Source: Actinomadura pelletieri DSM 43383
GTDB taxonomy: Bacteria; Actinomycetota; Actinomycetes; Streptosporangiales; Streptosporangiaceae
Assembly (NCBI RefSeq): GCF_003634705.1
Contig: NZ_RBWU01000003.1
Span: 248,001-312,000 of the forward strand
Direction of reading: 5' to 3'
DNA: 64,000 nt
Below the pieces are notes generated by a model that saw nothing but the letters and a program-made list of their open reading frames with translations, was not told where the DNA came from and made no database searches. Of this stretch, positions 9,426 to 17,938 are shown piece after piece; within the stretch, counting starts at the first letter, position 1; each line of letters opens with the position of its first letter. The translations under genes were made by a program, and so were the position numbers.

Positions 9426-10502
9426 TCAGTACGCACGGGCCCTGCCGCGAAATTCCTTCGCGAGCCGCCCCTCGACAGCCCTGGGAAACGTCACGGTGCC
9501 GGGATCTCCGTCAGATGTGTACCGTTCATCAGGATTCTTGTCCAGATATTCGAGCCACGCCGCCGAGCAGAACTTCGTGCAGTCGTTCTCTTTAATCTTG
9601 TCCTCGGCGCGCACCCGCGGGATGTTCCACCGATCGAAGTCCTCATGGAACGGCGACGGCGAGGGCCGCCACCCCGCGAGGAAGATCCCCTGGAAGCCGT
9701 ACCGGCCACCGTCCGCGCGCGCCCACGCGACCTTCCGCGGAACCGCCCCGTACGGGTAGGCCAGCGTCGAGGTGTGCCGTCCCACCAGCCGGACGACCCG
9801 CTCCTCCAGCCCACCGATCTCCGCCCGCACCTCACCCTGCGACAGCCCCGCCAGGCTCGGATGCGACATCGTGTGGTTGCCGAGCTCGAACCCCCGCTGG
9901 ACGAGCCATTTCAGCCCCACCGCCGCCTGCGCCTCCGCCATCCCGAACAGGTCCTTGTTCAGATAGAAGGTCGCCACCGCCCGAAACCCGGGGTTCTCCC
10001 GCGCGACCCGCTGCATGATCGCGACCGCCGTGTCGGCCTTGGGCCACCCGTTGGCATCGAGCGCGAAGTGTCCGGGCGTGCTGTCATCGAACGTCAGCAC
10101 CACCGGATGCCGCCCGGCCGGCACATCGAACCGCCCACCGACGAACTCCGCCGCCGTGATCGGCGTGTACCCACCCTTGGCCAACCGCGTCAACTCGTCG
10201 TACAGCTCCTTCGTCGACCGATCCAGCGGCGTCTCGGCCTTCGGCACGATCCGGTGATACATCAACACCGGAATCTGCCCCAACTCGTTCGCCTTGACGG
10301 CCACAGCCCCCGGCGCCGCCCCCGGAACCGGCCCACTGGGCGTCACGGCCACCACGGGCGCACGAGGCGTCCGACTCACCTTGGCGACCGCCCCCGCCGC
10401 AGCCCCGGCCCGCTTCCCCTCCGGCCGAACCGCCGGAAGCACCAGCCCCAGCACCACCGCGCAGACGACCACAACTCCAGCGATCTTGTGAAGCAGAGGC
10501 AC
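9426..10502 (-). CDS. Membrane-anchored polysaccharide deacetylase (NodB family, CE4)
   Basis: 358 aa. An N-terminal hydrophobic segment (KIAGVVVVCAVVLGLVLPAV) gives a signal anchor, then a Pro/Ala linker and a NodB domain starting at IPVLMYHRIVP. Metal-binding motif TFDDS (about 137) and H-x3-H as NHTMSH (about 211), then the AYPYG motif. CE4 enzymes remove acetyl groups from peptidoglycan, chitin or exopolysaccharide; an extracytoplasmic wall substrate is likely. Encoded alone between rpsA and the HxlR gene. Confidence 0.88.
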   Translation of the reverse strand: MPLLHKIAGVVVVCAVVLGLVLPAVRPEGKRAGAAAGAVAKVSRTPRAPVVAVTPSGPVPGAAPGAVAVKANELGQIPVLMYHRIVPKAETPLDRSTKELYDELTRLAKGGYTPITAAEFVGGRFDVPAGRHPVVLTFDDSTPGHFALDANGWPKADTAVAIMQRVARENPGFRAVATFYLNKDLFGMAEAQAAVGLKWLVQRGFELGNHTMSHPSLAGLSQGEVRAEIGGLEERVVRLVGRHTSTLAYPYGAVPRKVAWARADGGRYGFQGIFLAGWRPSPSPFHEDFDRWNIPRVRAEDKIKENDCTKFCSAAWLEYLDKNPDERYTSDGDPGTVTFPRAVEGRLAKEFRGRARAY

Positions 10503-10751
10503 GCTACCCCCCGCCGGTCAACCCGAACAGGACCCGGGGACACAGTACGGCCCCCTGACATCTACGGACACCCACCCGAATACCCGCATGATCCCCATTA
10601 ACCCTGCGACACTACGCCCCAACCCTCCGTCACGACGCCGGCTCCACCGGCCAGACGCCTGTCAAGGCGACCGAGGCACCCTCAACCAGAGCCAAGACTT
10701 GACGGACCCAAACCCCACACTGACCCGCACCTCACCAATTCGCGCCCAAAG

Positions 10752-11282
10752 TCACTCCGACGGATCCTTCTCGGCTCGACTCCCGTCCGCCGCCGGCTGG
10801 GGCCTGCGCCAGCGCGGATTACGCCTCACCCCGAGGTTCTCGAGCCCGACCTCGTTCCCGGTGTCGCTGCGCAGCTCGACCCGCACAGGAGCACCGGTGT
10901 CATGTTCGACGTACAGAAGCGGCGCCTCCCCGCCCTGAAGGTACTTGTCACCCCATTGCATCAGGGCGAGGACGACCGGCAGCAGGTCGCGTCCCATCTC
11001 GGTGAGCACGTACTCGTCACGGGTGCGGCCGCCCTCGTCGCGGTAGGGACGCCTGGCGAGCAGTCCGGCCTCGGTGAGATGGCGCAGCTGCCTGGCCGCG
11101 ATGCGCTCGGTGATCCCGACGCGTCGCGCGAAGCCGGTGAAGCGGGTGGTGCCGTAGTAGGCCTCCCGCAGGATCAGCAGCGACGACCTGGTCCCCACGA
11201 TCTCCAGGGCCTTGACCAGCGAACAGTGGTCGGTCTTCCACGAACCGAGGTCCGCGAGGGGACCCTCCATCACAGCGGACAT
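10752..11282 (-). CDS. HxlR-family winged-helix transcriptional regulator
   Basis: 176 aa. HxlR signature CSLVKALEIVGTRSSLLILREAYYGTTRF, then FARRVGITERIAARQLRHLTEAGLL (recognition helix and wing) and YVLTEMGRDLLPVVLALMQWG. The C-terminal ~50 residues (LYVEHDTGAPVRVELRS) extend beyond the minimal domain, as in many MarR-like HxlR proteins from actinomycetes. It is divergent from the MFS exporter across an 81-bp gap containing a nested dyad, so autorepression and control of the exporter are likely. Many HxlR proteins sense electrophiles through cysteine; the sole Cys here is near residue 21. Confidence 0.88.
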   Translation of the reverse strand: MSAVMEGPLADLGSWKTDHCSLVKALEIVGTRSSLLILREAYYGTTRFTGFARRVGITERIAARQLRHLTEAGLLARRPYRDEGGRTRDEYVLTEMGRDLLPVVLALMQWGDKYLQGGEAPLLYVEHDTGAPVRVELRSDTGNEVGLENLGVRRNPRWRRPQPAADGSRAEKDPSE

Positions 11283-11303
11283 GGACCCATGGTATCCGCC
11301 AAC

Positions 11304-11348
11304 GACTTCACCAATGTATAGTCAGCCTGCCTATACAAAAGTGAAGTC
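11304..11348. promoter_or_regulatory. Nested dyad operator between HxlR and MFS genes
   Basis: Two perfect inverted repeats share one centre (11326): outer GACTTCAC (11304-11311)/GTGAAGTC (11341-11348) and inner TGTATAG (11315-11321)/CTATACA (11331-11337). Each pair is separated by 3 bases, with a 9-base central spacer. The 45-bp element fills the gap between divergent starts. It is best read as an HxlR dimer (or double-dimer) operator overlapping both promoters. Confidence 0.7.
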
Positions 11349-11363
11349 AGATGGGACGCTCGC

Positions 11364-12770
11364 ATGATTTCAGAAGCGCCGACGACCACCCGACGAACGC
11401 AGGGCGACCGCTCGACGGCCATCGTGTTCGTGCTCTGCGCGGCCGCGTTCATGGCCATGCTCGACGTCTTCGTCGTCAACGTCGCGTTCACCGACATCGG
11501 CCGGAGCTTCCCCGGCTCGTCCCTGCCCGACCTCAGCTGGGTCCTCAACGCCTACACGATCGTCTACGCGGCGCTGCTGATCCCGGCCGGACGCCTCGCC
11601 GACCGACACGGCAGGAAGGTCGGGTTCCTCGCCGGACTCGCCCTCTTCACCCTCGCAAGCGCCGCCTGCGCAACGGCACCGACGCTGTGGTGGCTGGTGA
11701 CCTTCCGCGCGCTGCAGGCCGCCGGTGCCGCCGCGCTCACGCCCGCCAGCCTCGGCCTGCTGCTCACCGCCCTTCCTCCCGAACGGCGCGCGGGCGCGGT
11801 GAAGCTGTGGGCGACCACCAGTTCCCTGGCCGGCGCGCTGGGCCCGGTGACCGGTGGCGCGCTGGTGCAGTTGTCCTGGCAGTGGGTGTTCCTCATCAAC
11901 CTGCCAATAGGAATCCTGGTCTTCGCCGCCTCGAAGTATCTCCTCCCCGAGTCGCGCGACGACTCGGGAAAGACCCCCGACCTCACCGGCGGGGCACTGC
12001 TCGCCATCACCCTCAGCGTGGCCGCACTCGCCTTGGTGAAGGGCGACGAGTGGGGCTGGACCGACACGAAGACATTGAGCGCCTCCGCCACCGCCCTAAT
12101 CGGACTGGCGCTCTTCCTCACACGAATCAAACGGCATCCGACCCCGTTCATCGACCCCGCTCTGTTCCGCGTGCCGACCTTCGCCTGGGCCAACACCACG
12201 GTCCTACTGTTCTGCACGGCGTTCGGCGCGGCCTTCCCCTGCATCGTGCTGTGCCTGCAGAACATGGCGGAACTCAGCCCGATCGACACCGGCCTAGCGA
12301 TCATGCCGGGCCCACTCATGGTCCCGATCTTCGCGATCATCGGCCAGCGACTCCTCCGACGAGTCCCCCCGAACACCCTGATCGCCTCGGGCAACCTCCT
12401 GTTCGGCGCCGGCGCCGCAATGCTGGCCACGTCCCTCAACGTGAACTACATCACCCAGATCCTGCCCGGGTGGATCGTCATCGGCGCCGGCATCGGTCTG
12501 GCCCTCCCCACCCTGCTGGGTGCAGCCACCACCGGCCTGCCCCCCGCTCAAGCCGCCACCGGCAGCGCCGTGGTCAACACCAGCCGCCAACTCGGCTACG
12601 TCCTGGGCGTCGCCATCTTCGTCGCCGTCATAGGAACGCTCCACTCCTCCCCCGACCAAACCCGAGCAGTCTTCGAAAACGCCTGGTGGTTCATCGCCCT
12701 GACAGCGTCCCTGAGCGCCACCACCGCCCTAGGCATCAAGCCCCCACCCCCCACCCACAACCGCCCCTGA
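11364..12770 (+). CDS. MFS drug exporter, DHA2 (EmrB/QacA-like)
   Basis: 468 aa with about 14 hydrophobic segments. Motif A GRLADRHGRK, motif D-like LDVFVVNVAFTDI at TM1 and antiporter motif C SLAGALGPVTGGAL are visible, all typical of 14-TM proton-drug antiporters. Start ATG at 11364, 15 bp beyond the dyad operator. Paired with the divergent HxlR gene, it is probably derepressed by a toxic compound; the substrate is unknown. It ends at the left edge of the repeat array. Confidence 0.9.
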   Translation: MISEAPTTTRRTQGDRSTAIVFVLCAAAFMAMLDVFVVNVAFTDIGRSFPGSSLPDLSWVLNAYTIVYAALLIPAGRLADRHGRKVGFLAGLALFTLASAACATAPTLWWLVTFRALQAAGAAALTPASLGLLLTALPPERRAGAVKLWATTSSLAGALGPVTGGALVQLSWQWVFLINLPIGILVFAASKYLLPESRDDSGKTPDLTGGALLAITLSVAALALVKGDEWGWTDTKTLSASATALIGLALFLTRIKRHPTPFIDPALFRVPTFAWANTTVLLFCTAFGAAFPCIVLCLQNMAELSPIDTGLAIMPGPLMVPIFAIIGQRLLRRVPPNTLIASGNLLFGAGAAMLATSLNVNYITQILPGWIVIGAGIGLALPTLLGAATTGLPPAQAATGSAVVNTSRQLGYVLGVAIFVAVIGTLHSSPDQTRAVFENAWWFIALTASLSATTALGIKPPPPTHNRP

Positions 12771-12844
12771 TCACACCCCACAACTCACCACCCCCGCCGA
12801 GCCACGACACACCGTGCCACCTTCCAGCCCGCGAGAACAACGAG

Positions 12845-13878
12845 GCAGCGATCGCACCGCAACCACGCGACGACCTCAGGATTCGCGATCGCCCCCGAAG
12901 GCAGTTTCAACCGAACCCAGAACCCGATCGCGCAGCGAGCCGAAGCAACGCCACCGATCGCACGCAGGTCACAACGCTAGAAAAGCGCAGCGCCCGAATG
13001 AGGAGGCACCACAAAAGCACACGAGCCCGAAATTAGCCCTATCCAATAACCCCAGCCACCACAGCGCCCCCGCCACAACCCCAATGTTGGCGATCGCGTC
13101 CGAAGGCAGGTCTAAGCGAAGCAAGAACCTGATCGCGCAGCGACCCGCCAGGCAAGCCGAAGCGATGCCAGCGATCGCCCGCAGTTCACGACGATGGAGG
13201 GCCCTCCGGGCCCGAAGGAGGAGTGCACTGCAATAAACACAGCAACCCGCCTTACCCACCCACCCCAGCCACCACAGCAACCCCCCAACAACCTCAAGGT
13301 TTGCGATCGCGTCCGAAGGCAGGTTCAAGCGAAGCGAGAACCTGATCGCGCAGCGAGCCGCAAGGCGAGCCGAAGCGATGCCAGCGATCGCACCGCAGTT
13401 CACGACGATAGAGGGCGCGCAGCGCCCGAAAGAGGAGTATGCACTGCCATAAACACCGCAACCACCCGGACGCGACAACCCCAGCCCGCCTCCGCAACCA
13501 CGCAACAACCTGAGCCACTGCGATCGCGTCCGAAGGCAGGTTCAAGCGAAGCGAGAACCTGATCGCGCAGCGAGCCGCCAGGCGAGCCGAAGCGATGCCA
13601 GCGATCGCACCGCAGTTCACGACGATAGAGGGCGCGCAGCGCCCGAAAGAGGAGTATGCACTGCCATAAACACCGCAACCACCCGGACGCGACAACCCCA
13701 GCCCGCCTCCGCAACCACGCAACAACCTGAGCCACTGCGATCGCGTCCGAAGGCAGGTTCAAGCGAAGCGAGAACCTGATCGCGCAGCGAGCCGCCAGGC
13801 GAGCCGAAGCGATGCCAGCGATCGCACCGTGTTTTTCGACGATGGAGGCCCGCCAGGGCCGAAGGAGGAGAAAAATAC
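12845..13878. repeat. Array A1: five units of a structured ~217-bp repeat
   Basis: Non-coding 1.1-kb gap between the convergent MFS and polA genes. Unit cores begin at 12885, 13090, 13303, 13520 and 13737 (spacings 205, 213, 217, 217); a truncated tail of another unit lies at 12845. Each unit has P1 TGCGATCGC/GCGATCGCA closing the core, P2 CAGGTTC/GAACCTG, an ATCGC/GCGAT stem around GCC-GCAA-GGC, then P4 with an inner GGGCGC-gca-GCGCCC hairpin. A ~65-base C/A-rich linker follows. Units 3 and 4 differ by about one base. Unit 1 is the most diverged. Reading frames cannot be kept because 217 is not a multiple of 3. Confidence 0.9.
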
Positions 13879-13885
13879 AAAAAAA

Positions 13886-16576
13886 CTAGTGCGCTGCTTC
13901 CTGCCAGGTGCGGCCGGTGCCGGTGGAGATGCTGAGGGGGGCGCGGAGGTCGTAGGCGCCGGCCATTTCGGTGCGGACGAGGGTTTTGAGGTCGTCGAGT
14001 TCGCCGGGGGCGACTTCGAAGACGAGTTCGTCGTGGACCTGGAGGAGCATTCGGGAGGTGAGGCCGGCGGTGGTGAGGGCGCGGTCGACGTTGAGGCCGG
14101 CGACTTTGATGATGTCGGCGGCGGAGCCCTGGATGGGGGCGTTGAGGGCCATGCGTTCGGCCATTTCGCGGCGTTGGCGGTTGTCGGAGTTGAGGTCGGG
14201 GAGGTAGCGGCGGCGGCCGAGGATGGTTTCGGTGTAGCCGTCGTGGCGGGCTTTGGCGACGACGTCGCGGAGGTAGTCGCGGACGCCGCCGAACTGTTGG
14301 AAGTACTCCTCCATGAGGCCGCGGGCCTCGTCGGGGGAGATGCGGAGTTGTTGGGAGAGGCCGTAGGCGGACAGGCCGTAGGCGAGGCCGTAGTTCATGG
14401 CCTTGATGCGGGCGCGGAGTTCGGAGTCGATCTGGTCGGGTGGGAGGCCGAAGACGCGGGAGGCGGTGATGGTGTGGAAGTCGGCGCCGGAGTTGAAGGC
14501 CTCGAGGAGGGCGTCGTCTTCGGAGAGGTGCGCCATGATGCGCAGTTCGATCTGGGAGTAGTCGGCGGTGAGGAGGGTCTCGTAGTCCTGTGAGACGACG
14601 AACGCCTCGCGGATCTGGCGGCCTTCGGCGGTGCGGATCGGGATGTTCTGCAGGTTCGGGTCGGTGGAGGAGAGACGGCCGGTGGCGGCGATCATCTGGT
14701 TGAAGGTGGTGTGGATGCGTCCGGCGTCGTCGGCCATGGGGATGAGGGAGTCGACGATGCTCTTGAGTTTGGCGACCTCGCGCCAGCGGAGGATGTGGTC
14801 GAGGACGGGGTGGGGGTCCTTCTCCTGGAGGTTGGTGAGGGCCTCGGAGTCGGTGGTGTAGCCGGTCTTGGTGCGTTTGGTCTTGGGGAGTTTCAGTTCG
14901 TCGAAGAGGACCTGTTGCACCTGTTTGGGCGAGCCGAGGTTGAACTCGTGGCCGACCTTCTCGTGTGCCTGTTGTTCCTGCTCTTTGACCTGGGCGCCGA
15001 GGGACGCGGAGAGCCCGGCGAGGTGGTCGGTGTCGACGGCGATCCCGGCGCGTTCCATGCCGGCGAGGACGCCGACGAGCGGGAGTTCCACGTCGTGGAG
15101 CAGGCGGGTGGCGCCGCGTTTGTCGAGGTCGATGTCGAGGACGTCGGCGAGTTCGGTGACGGCGCGGGCGCGGACGGCGAGGGCCTGGGCGGCCTCTTCC
15201 TCGCCGGAGCCGTCGAGGGTGAGCTGGCCGTTGTCCTCGGTTTCGGTGCGCAGTTCGCGGTGCAGGTAGCGCAGGACGAGGTCGGCGAGGTCGAAGGTGC
15301 GCTGCCCGGGGAGCGCGAGGTAGGCGGCGAGGGCGGTGTCGCTGGTGACGCCGGCGAGGGTGATGCCGCGGGCGGCGAGGGCCAGCATGGGGCCCTTGGC
15401 GTCGTGGATCGCCTTGGGACGGCGGGTGTCGGCGAGGTAGGCGGCGAGGGCGCGTTCGTCGTCCTCGATCAGCTCGGCGGGGTCGAGGTGGACGGCGGGG
15501 CCGTGTTTGGACGCCAGGGCCAGGGCGGTGATCTCGCCGGTGCCGCGGCCCCAGGTGCCGGTGACGGCGATGCCGAGGCGGTCGTCGGCGTTGGCGTCGA
15601 GCCAGGCGCCGAGCGCGCCGGGCTCCAGGGCGTCGAGGTGGACGTCGAAGCCCTCGTCGGCCTCGGGTTCGGCCGCGGAGATGGAGGCGTACAGGCGTTC
15701 GCGCAGGACGCGGAACTGCAGCGAGTCGAAGAGGGTGTGGATCTCCTCGCGGTCCCACTGGCCCATCGCGAGCTGCGGCGGCGTCAGTTCCAGGCCGACC
15801 TCGGTGTCGAGCTTGTTGATCTGGTGGTTGCGCAGCACTCCGGCGAGGTGTTCGCGGAGGCTGTCGCCGGCCTTGCCCTTGATCTCGTCGACGCGGGCGA
15901 CGAGGGTGTCGAGGTCGCCGTACTTGGTGAGCCATTTGGCGGCGGTCTTCGGGCCCACGCCGGGGACGCCGGGCAGGTTGTCGCTGGTCTCGCCGACGAG
16001 CGCGGCGAGTTCGCGGTACCGCTCGGGCGGGACGCCGTACTTGGCCTGGACGGCGGCCGGGTCCATGCGGGAGAGCTCGGAGACGCCGCGGACCGGGTAC
16101 AGGATGGTGACGTCGTCGTTGACGAGCTGGAAGGCGTCCCGGTCGCCGGTGACGATGAGGGTCTGCATGCCCGCGTTCTGGGCCTGGACGGACAGGGTGG
16201 CGATGATGTCGTCCGCCTCGAACCCGGCGACCGACAGCCGCGGGATGCGCAGCGCGTCCAGCACCTCGAAGATCAGGCTGATCTGGCTGCGGAACTCGTC
16301 GGGGGCCTTCTGCCGTCCCGCCTTGTACTCGACGTACTGCTCGTGCCGGAACGTCGGCTCGGAGCGGTCGAACGCCACGGCGATGTGGGTCGGCTCCTCG
16401 TCGCGCAGGACGTTGATGAGCATCGAGGTGAAGCCGTACACGGCGTTCGTCGGCTGGCCGTCGGTCGTGGAGAAGTTCTCCACGGGCAACGCGAAGAACG
16501 CCCGGTAGGCCAGGGAGTGCCCGTCGAGCAGGAGGAGCCGTTCACGCTTGTCAGGGGTCGCTGCTTTCGTCGCCAC
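13886..16576 (-). CDS. polA: DNA polymerase I
   Basis: 896 aa replication/repair polymerase. N-terminal 5'-3' exonuclease (DGHSLAYRAF, VTGDRDAFQLV, GVGPKTAAKW), a 3'-5' exonuclease-like middle domain and a family A polymerase: motif A LLTADYSQIELR (about 671), motif B RIKAMNYGLAYG (about 723), motif C LQVHDELVFE (about 847). The proofreading domain lacks the DxE motif (GIAVTGTWGRG occupies that place), so it is probably inactive, as in mycobacterial PolA. Divergent from the thioesterase 44 bp away. The stop lies only 8 bp from the last repeat unit of array A1. Confidence 0.97.
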   Translation of the reverse strand: MATKAATPDKRERLLLLDGHSLAYRAFFALPVENFSTTDGQPTNAVYGFTSMLINVLRDEEPTHIAVAFDRSEPTFRHEQYVEYKAGRQKAPDEFRSQISLIFEVLDALRIPRLSVAGFEADDIIATLSVQAQNAGMQTLIVTGDRDAFQLVNDDVTILYPVRGVSELSRMDPAAVQAKYGVPPERYRELAALVGETSDNLPGVPGVGPKTAAKWLTKYGDLDTLVARVDEIKGKAGDSLREHLAGVLRNHQINKLDTEVGLELTPPQLAMGQWDREEIHTLFDSLQFRVLRERLYASISAAEPEADEGFDVHLDALEPGALGAWLDANADDRLGIAVTGTWGRGTGEITALALASKHGPAVHLDPAELIEDDERALAAYLADTRRPKAIHDAKGPMLALAARGITLAGVTSDTALAAYLALPGQRTFDLADLVLRYLHRELRTETEDNGQLTLDGSGEEEAAQALAVRARAVTELADVLDIDLDKRGATRLLHDVELPLVGVLAGMERAGIAVDTDHLAGLSASLGAQVKEQEQQAHEKVGHEFNLGSPKQVQQVLFDELKLPKTKRTKTGYTTDSEALTNLQEKDPHPVLDHILRWREVAKLKSIVDSLIPMADDAGRIHTTFNQMIAATGRLSSTDPNLQNIPIRTAEGRQIREAFVVSQDYETLLTADYSQIELRIMAHLSEDDALLEAFNSGADFHTITASRVFGLPPDQIDSELRARIKAMNYGLAYGLSAYGLSQQLRISPDEARGLMEEYFQQFGGVRDYLRDVVAKARHDGYTETILGRRRYLPDLNSDNRQRREMAERMALNAPIQGSAADIIKVAGLNVDRALTTAGLTSRMLLQVHDELVFEVAPGELDDLKTLVRTEMAGAYDLRAPLSISTGTGRTWQEAAH

Positions 16577-16620
16577 ACCAGGACTCTAGTCTGCGTGGAC
16601 GACACTTTCTCGGAGGTGCG

Positions 16621-17010
16621 GTGACCGGAGACGAGTACGGCGACCTGGCGAGGACCATGGGCGTCGAGTACCTGGAGACCTCGGCGGAACGCGTGGTGGG
16701 GCGGATGCCCGTCGCGGGCAACACCCAGCCGTACGGGTTGCTGCACGGTGGCGCGTCGTGCGTCCTGGCGGAGTCGCTCGGCTCCATCGCCGCGATGATG
16801 CACGCCGGGGAGGGCCGCATCGCCGTCGGCATCGAGATCAACGCCACCCATCACCGGTCGGCCACGGAGGGGCATGTCATCGGTGTGGCGACCCGGGTGC
16901 ACGGCGGCCGGACGCTCGCCACCTACGACATCGTCATCACCGACGACCGGGACCGGCGGGTCTGCACCGCGCGCCTGACCTGCATGATCCGGGACGCCCC
17001 CCAGGCCTGA
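16621..17010 (+). CDS. Hotdog-fold PaaI-type thioesterase
   Basis: 129 aa. Motif LLHGGASCVLAESLGS carries the HGG and catalytic acidic residue of PaaI/YbgC-like acyl-CoA thioesterases; GIEINATHHRSATEGHV and RLTCMIRD complete the fold. Start GTG at 16621 preceded by GGAGGTGC. A 1,4-dihydroxy-2-naphthoyl-CoA or phenylacetyl-CoA related substrate is possible; sequence alone does not decide. A thioesterase divergent from polA is common in actinomycetes. Confidence 0.88.
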   Translation: MTGDEYGDLARTMGVEYLETSAERVVGRMPVAGNTQPYGLLHGGASCVLAESLGSIAAMMHAGEGRIAVGIEINATHHRSATEGHVIGVATRVHGGRTLATYDIVITDDRDRRVCTARLTCMIRDAPQA

Positions 17011-17090
17011 CGGGCCCTGGCCGGCGTGCGCGGCCGGTCGTCCTTCCTTTGCGGTGTGCGCCTCGGGGTCTGTAGCGTGGATCGGAACGG

Positions 17091-17159
17091 CCCGGGGTCA
17101 CCGAGTAGACAACGTACGCGCCCGGGGAAGGTTCGTACGGCCCCAAAGGTGACCCCGGG
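17091..17159. promoter_or_regulatory. Nested 12-bp inverted repeat in intergenic gap
   Basis: CCCGGGGTCACC (17091-17102) is the exact reverse complement of GGTGACCCCGGG (17148-17159); the 45-base spacer itself carries two CGTACG copies able to pair. It lies between the thioesterase stop and the lipoprotein start. It may terminate the first gene or regulate the second; no T-run supports the former. Confidence 0.45.
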
Positions 17160-17274
17160 TCAACGTGTGTCCGGGGACGATACGACACCGGCATGAGGCT
17201 GTTGGTGGTTTCGGTTGGGTTGCGAATCGTCCCGGTGCCTTCAGCCGTGCCGCGATCGGCCGTACCGTCCGGGT

Positions 17275-17832
17275 ATGCGCCTGCGTGCCCCTCGTCCGCG
17301 GATCGCGGCCGCCGCGATCGCGCTCGGCGCCGCCGCCGTCGCGCTGCCCGGCTGCTCCGGTTCGGAGCGGGCCGAGGCGCCGCCCACCTACCATGTTCCG
17401 GCCGAGCGGGCCCGCGAGGGCGAGTCCGTCCCGCGCGGCAAGACCGGACGCAGCGCCGACCTGCACTTCACCGTCCTCGGGTTCCGGGAGGGCATGACCG
17501 AGGTCATGGGCACCCACACCGCGATGGGCTCCAAGGGCACCTTCACCCGTGTCCGCGTCCTGGCGGTCAACACCGGCCGCGACATCCAGGTCTTCGACAC
17601 CTGGAAGCAGCGTCTCGTCACCACCGACGGCCGGGGCCACTCCCCCGACGTCAACGCCACCATGATCAAACGGCAGCCGGAGCGGCTGTCGGTCGGCGCG
17701 TCCATGCGCGTCGAGTTCGATCTGTGGTTCGACGTGCCGCGCGGCGCGCGGGTCCGGGCCGTCCTTCTCTACGGCTCCCCGCCCGTCGGCGCCGTCGGCG
17801 ACCCCGACCCCACCGAGATCCGCCTTCCCTGA
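17275..17832 (+). CDS. Lipoprotein with DUF4352-like domain
   Basis: 185 aa from ATG 17275. This start gives a proper type II signal (MRLRAPRPRIAAAAIALGAA) and lipobox LPGC; an upstream TTG at 17215 would bury the signal behind 20 residues. The mature part resembles the immunoglobulin-like DUF4352 fold (TFTRVRVLAVNTGRD, WKQRLVTTDGRGH, RVEFDLWFDVPRG). It is probably surface-bound via Lgt; function unknown. Convergent with livF. Confidence 0.75.
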   Translation: MRLRAPRPRIAAAAIALGAAAVALPGCSGSERAEAPPTYHVPAERAREGESVPRGKTGRSADLHFTVLGFREGMTEVMGTHTAMGSKGTFTRVRVLAVNTGRDIQVFDTWKQRLVTTDGRGHSPDVNATMIKRQPERLSVGASMRVEFDLWFDVPRGARVRAVLLYGSPPVGAVGDPDPTEIRLP

Positions 17833-17879
17833 CCCCCCGCCCCGGCGCTCAGAAGCGCCCAGAGCGCCATGACGCGGCA

Positions 17880-17917
17880 CGCCCGTCCAGAACCCGGCGA
17901 ACCGGACTGGACGGGCG
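17880..17917. terminator. Bidirectional terminator hairpin
   Basis: CGCCCGTCCAG (17880-17890) pairs with CTGGACGGGCG (17907-17917), with an inner CCGG-cgaa-CCGG stem. It lies between the converging lipoprotein and livF ends. Confidence 0.7.
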
Positions 17918-17938
17918 CGTAACGCGAACGGGGAGCCG

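Noticed and set aside
12969..13762. Overlapping minus-strand frames in repeat array A1 with repetitive 'proteins'
   Set aside because: The 217-bp period shifts the frame each unit, no ribosome sites are present, and the base changes conserve pairing rather than codons.
12885..13880. CRISPR array
   Set aside because: Units are over 200 bp with conserved multi-stem cores and near-identical linkers; no short direct repeat with unique spacers and no cas genes.
17098..17880. 260-codon minus-strand frame over the DUF4352-like lipoprotein
   Set aside because: The plus-strand frame has a signal peptide and lipobox; the minus frame has low-complexity composition only.
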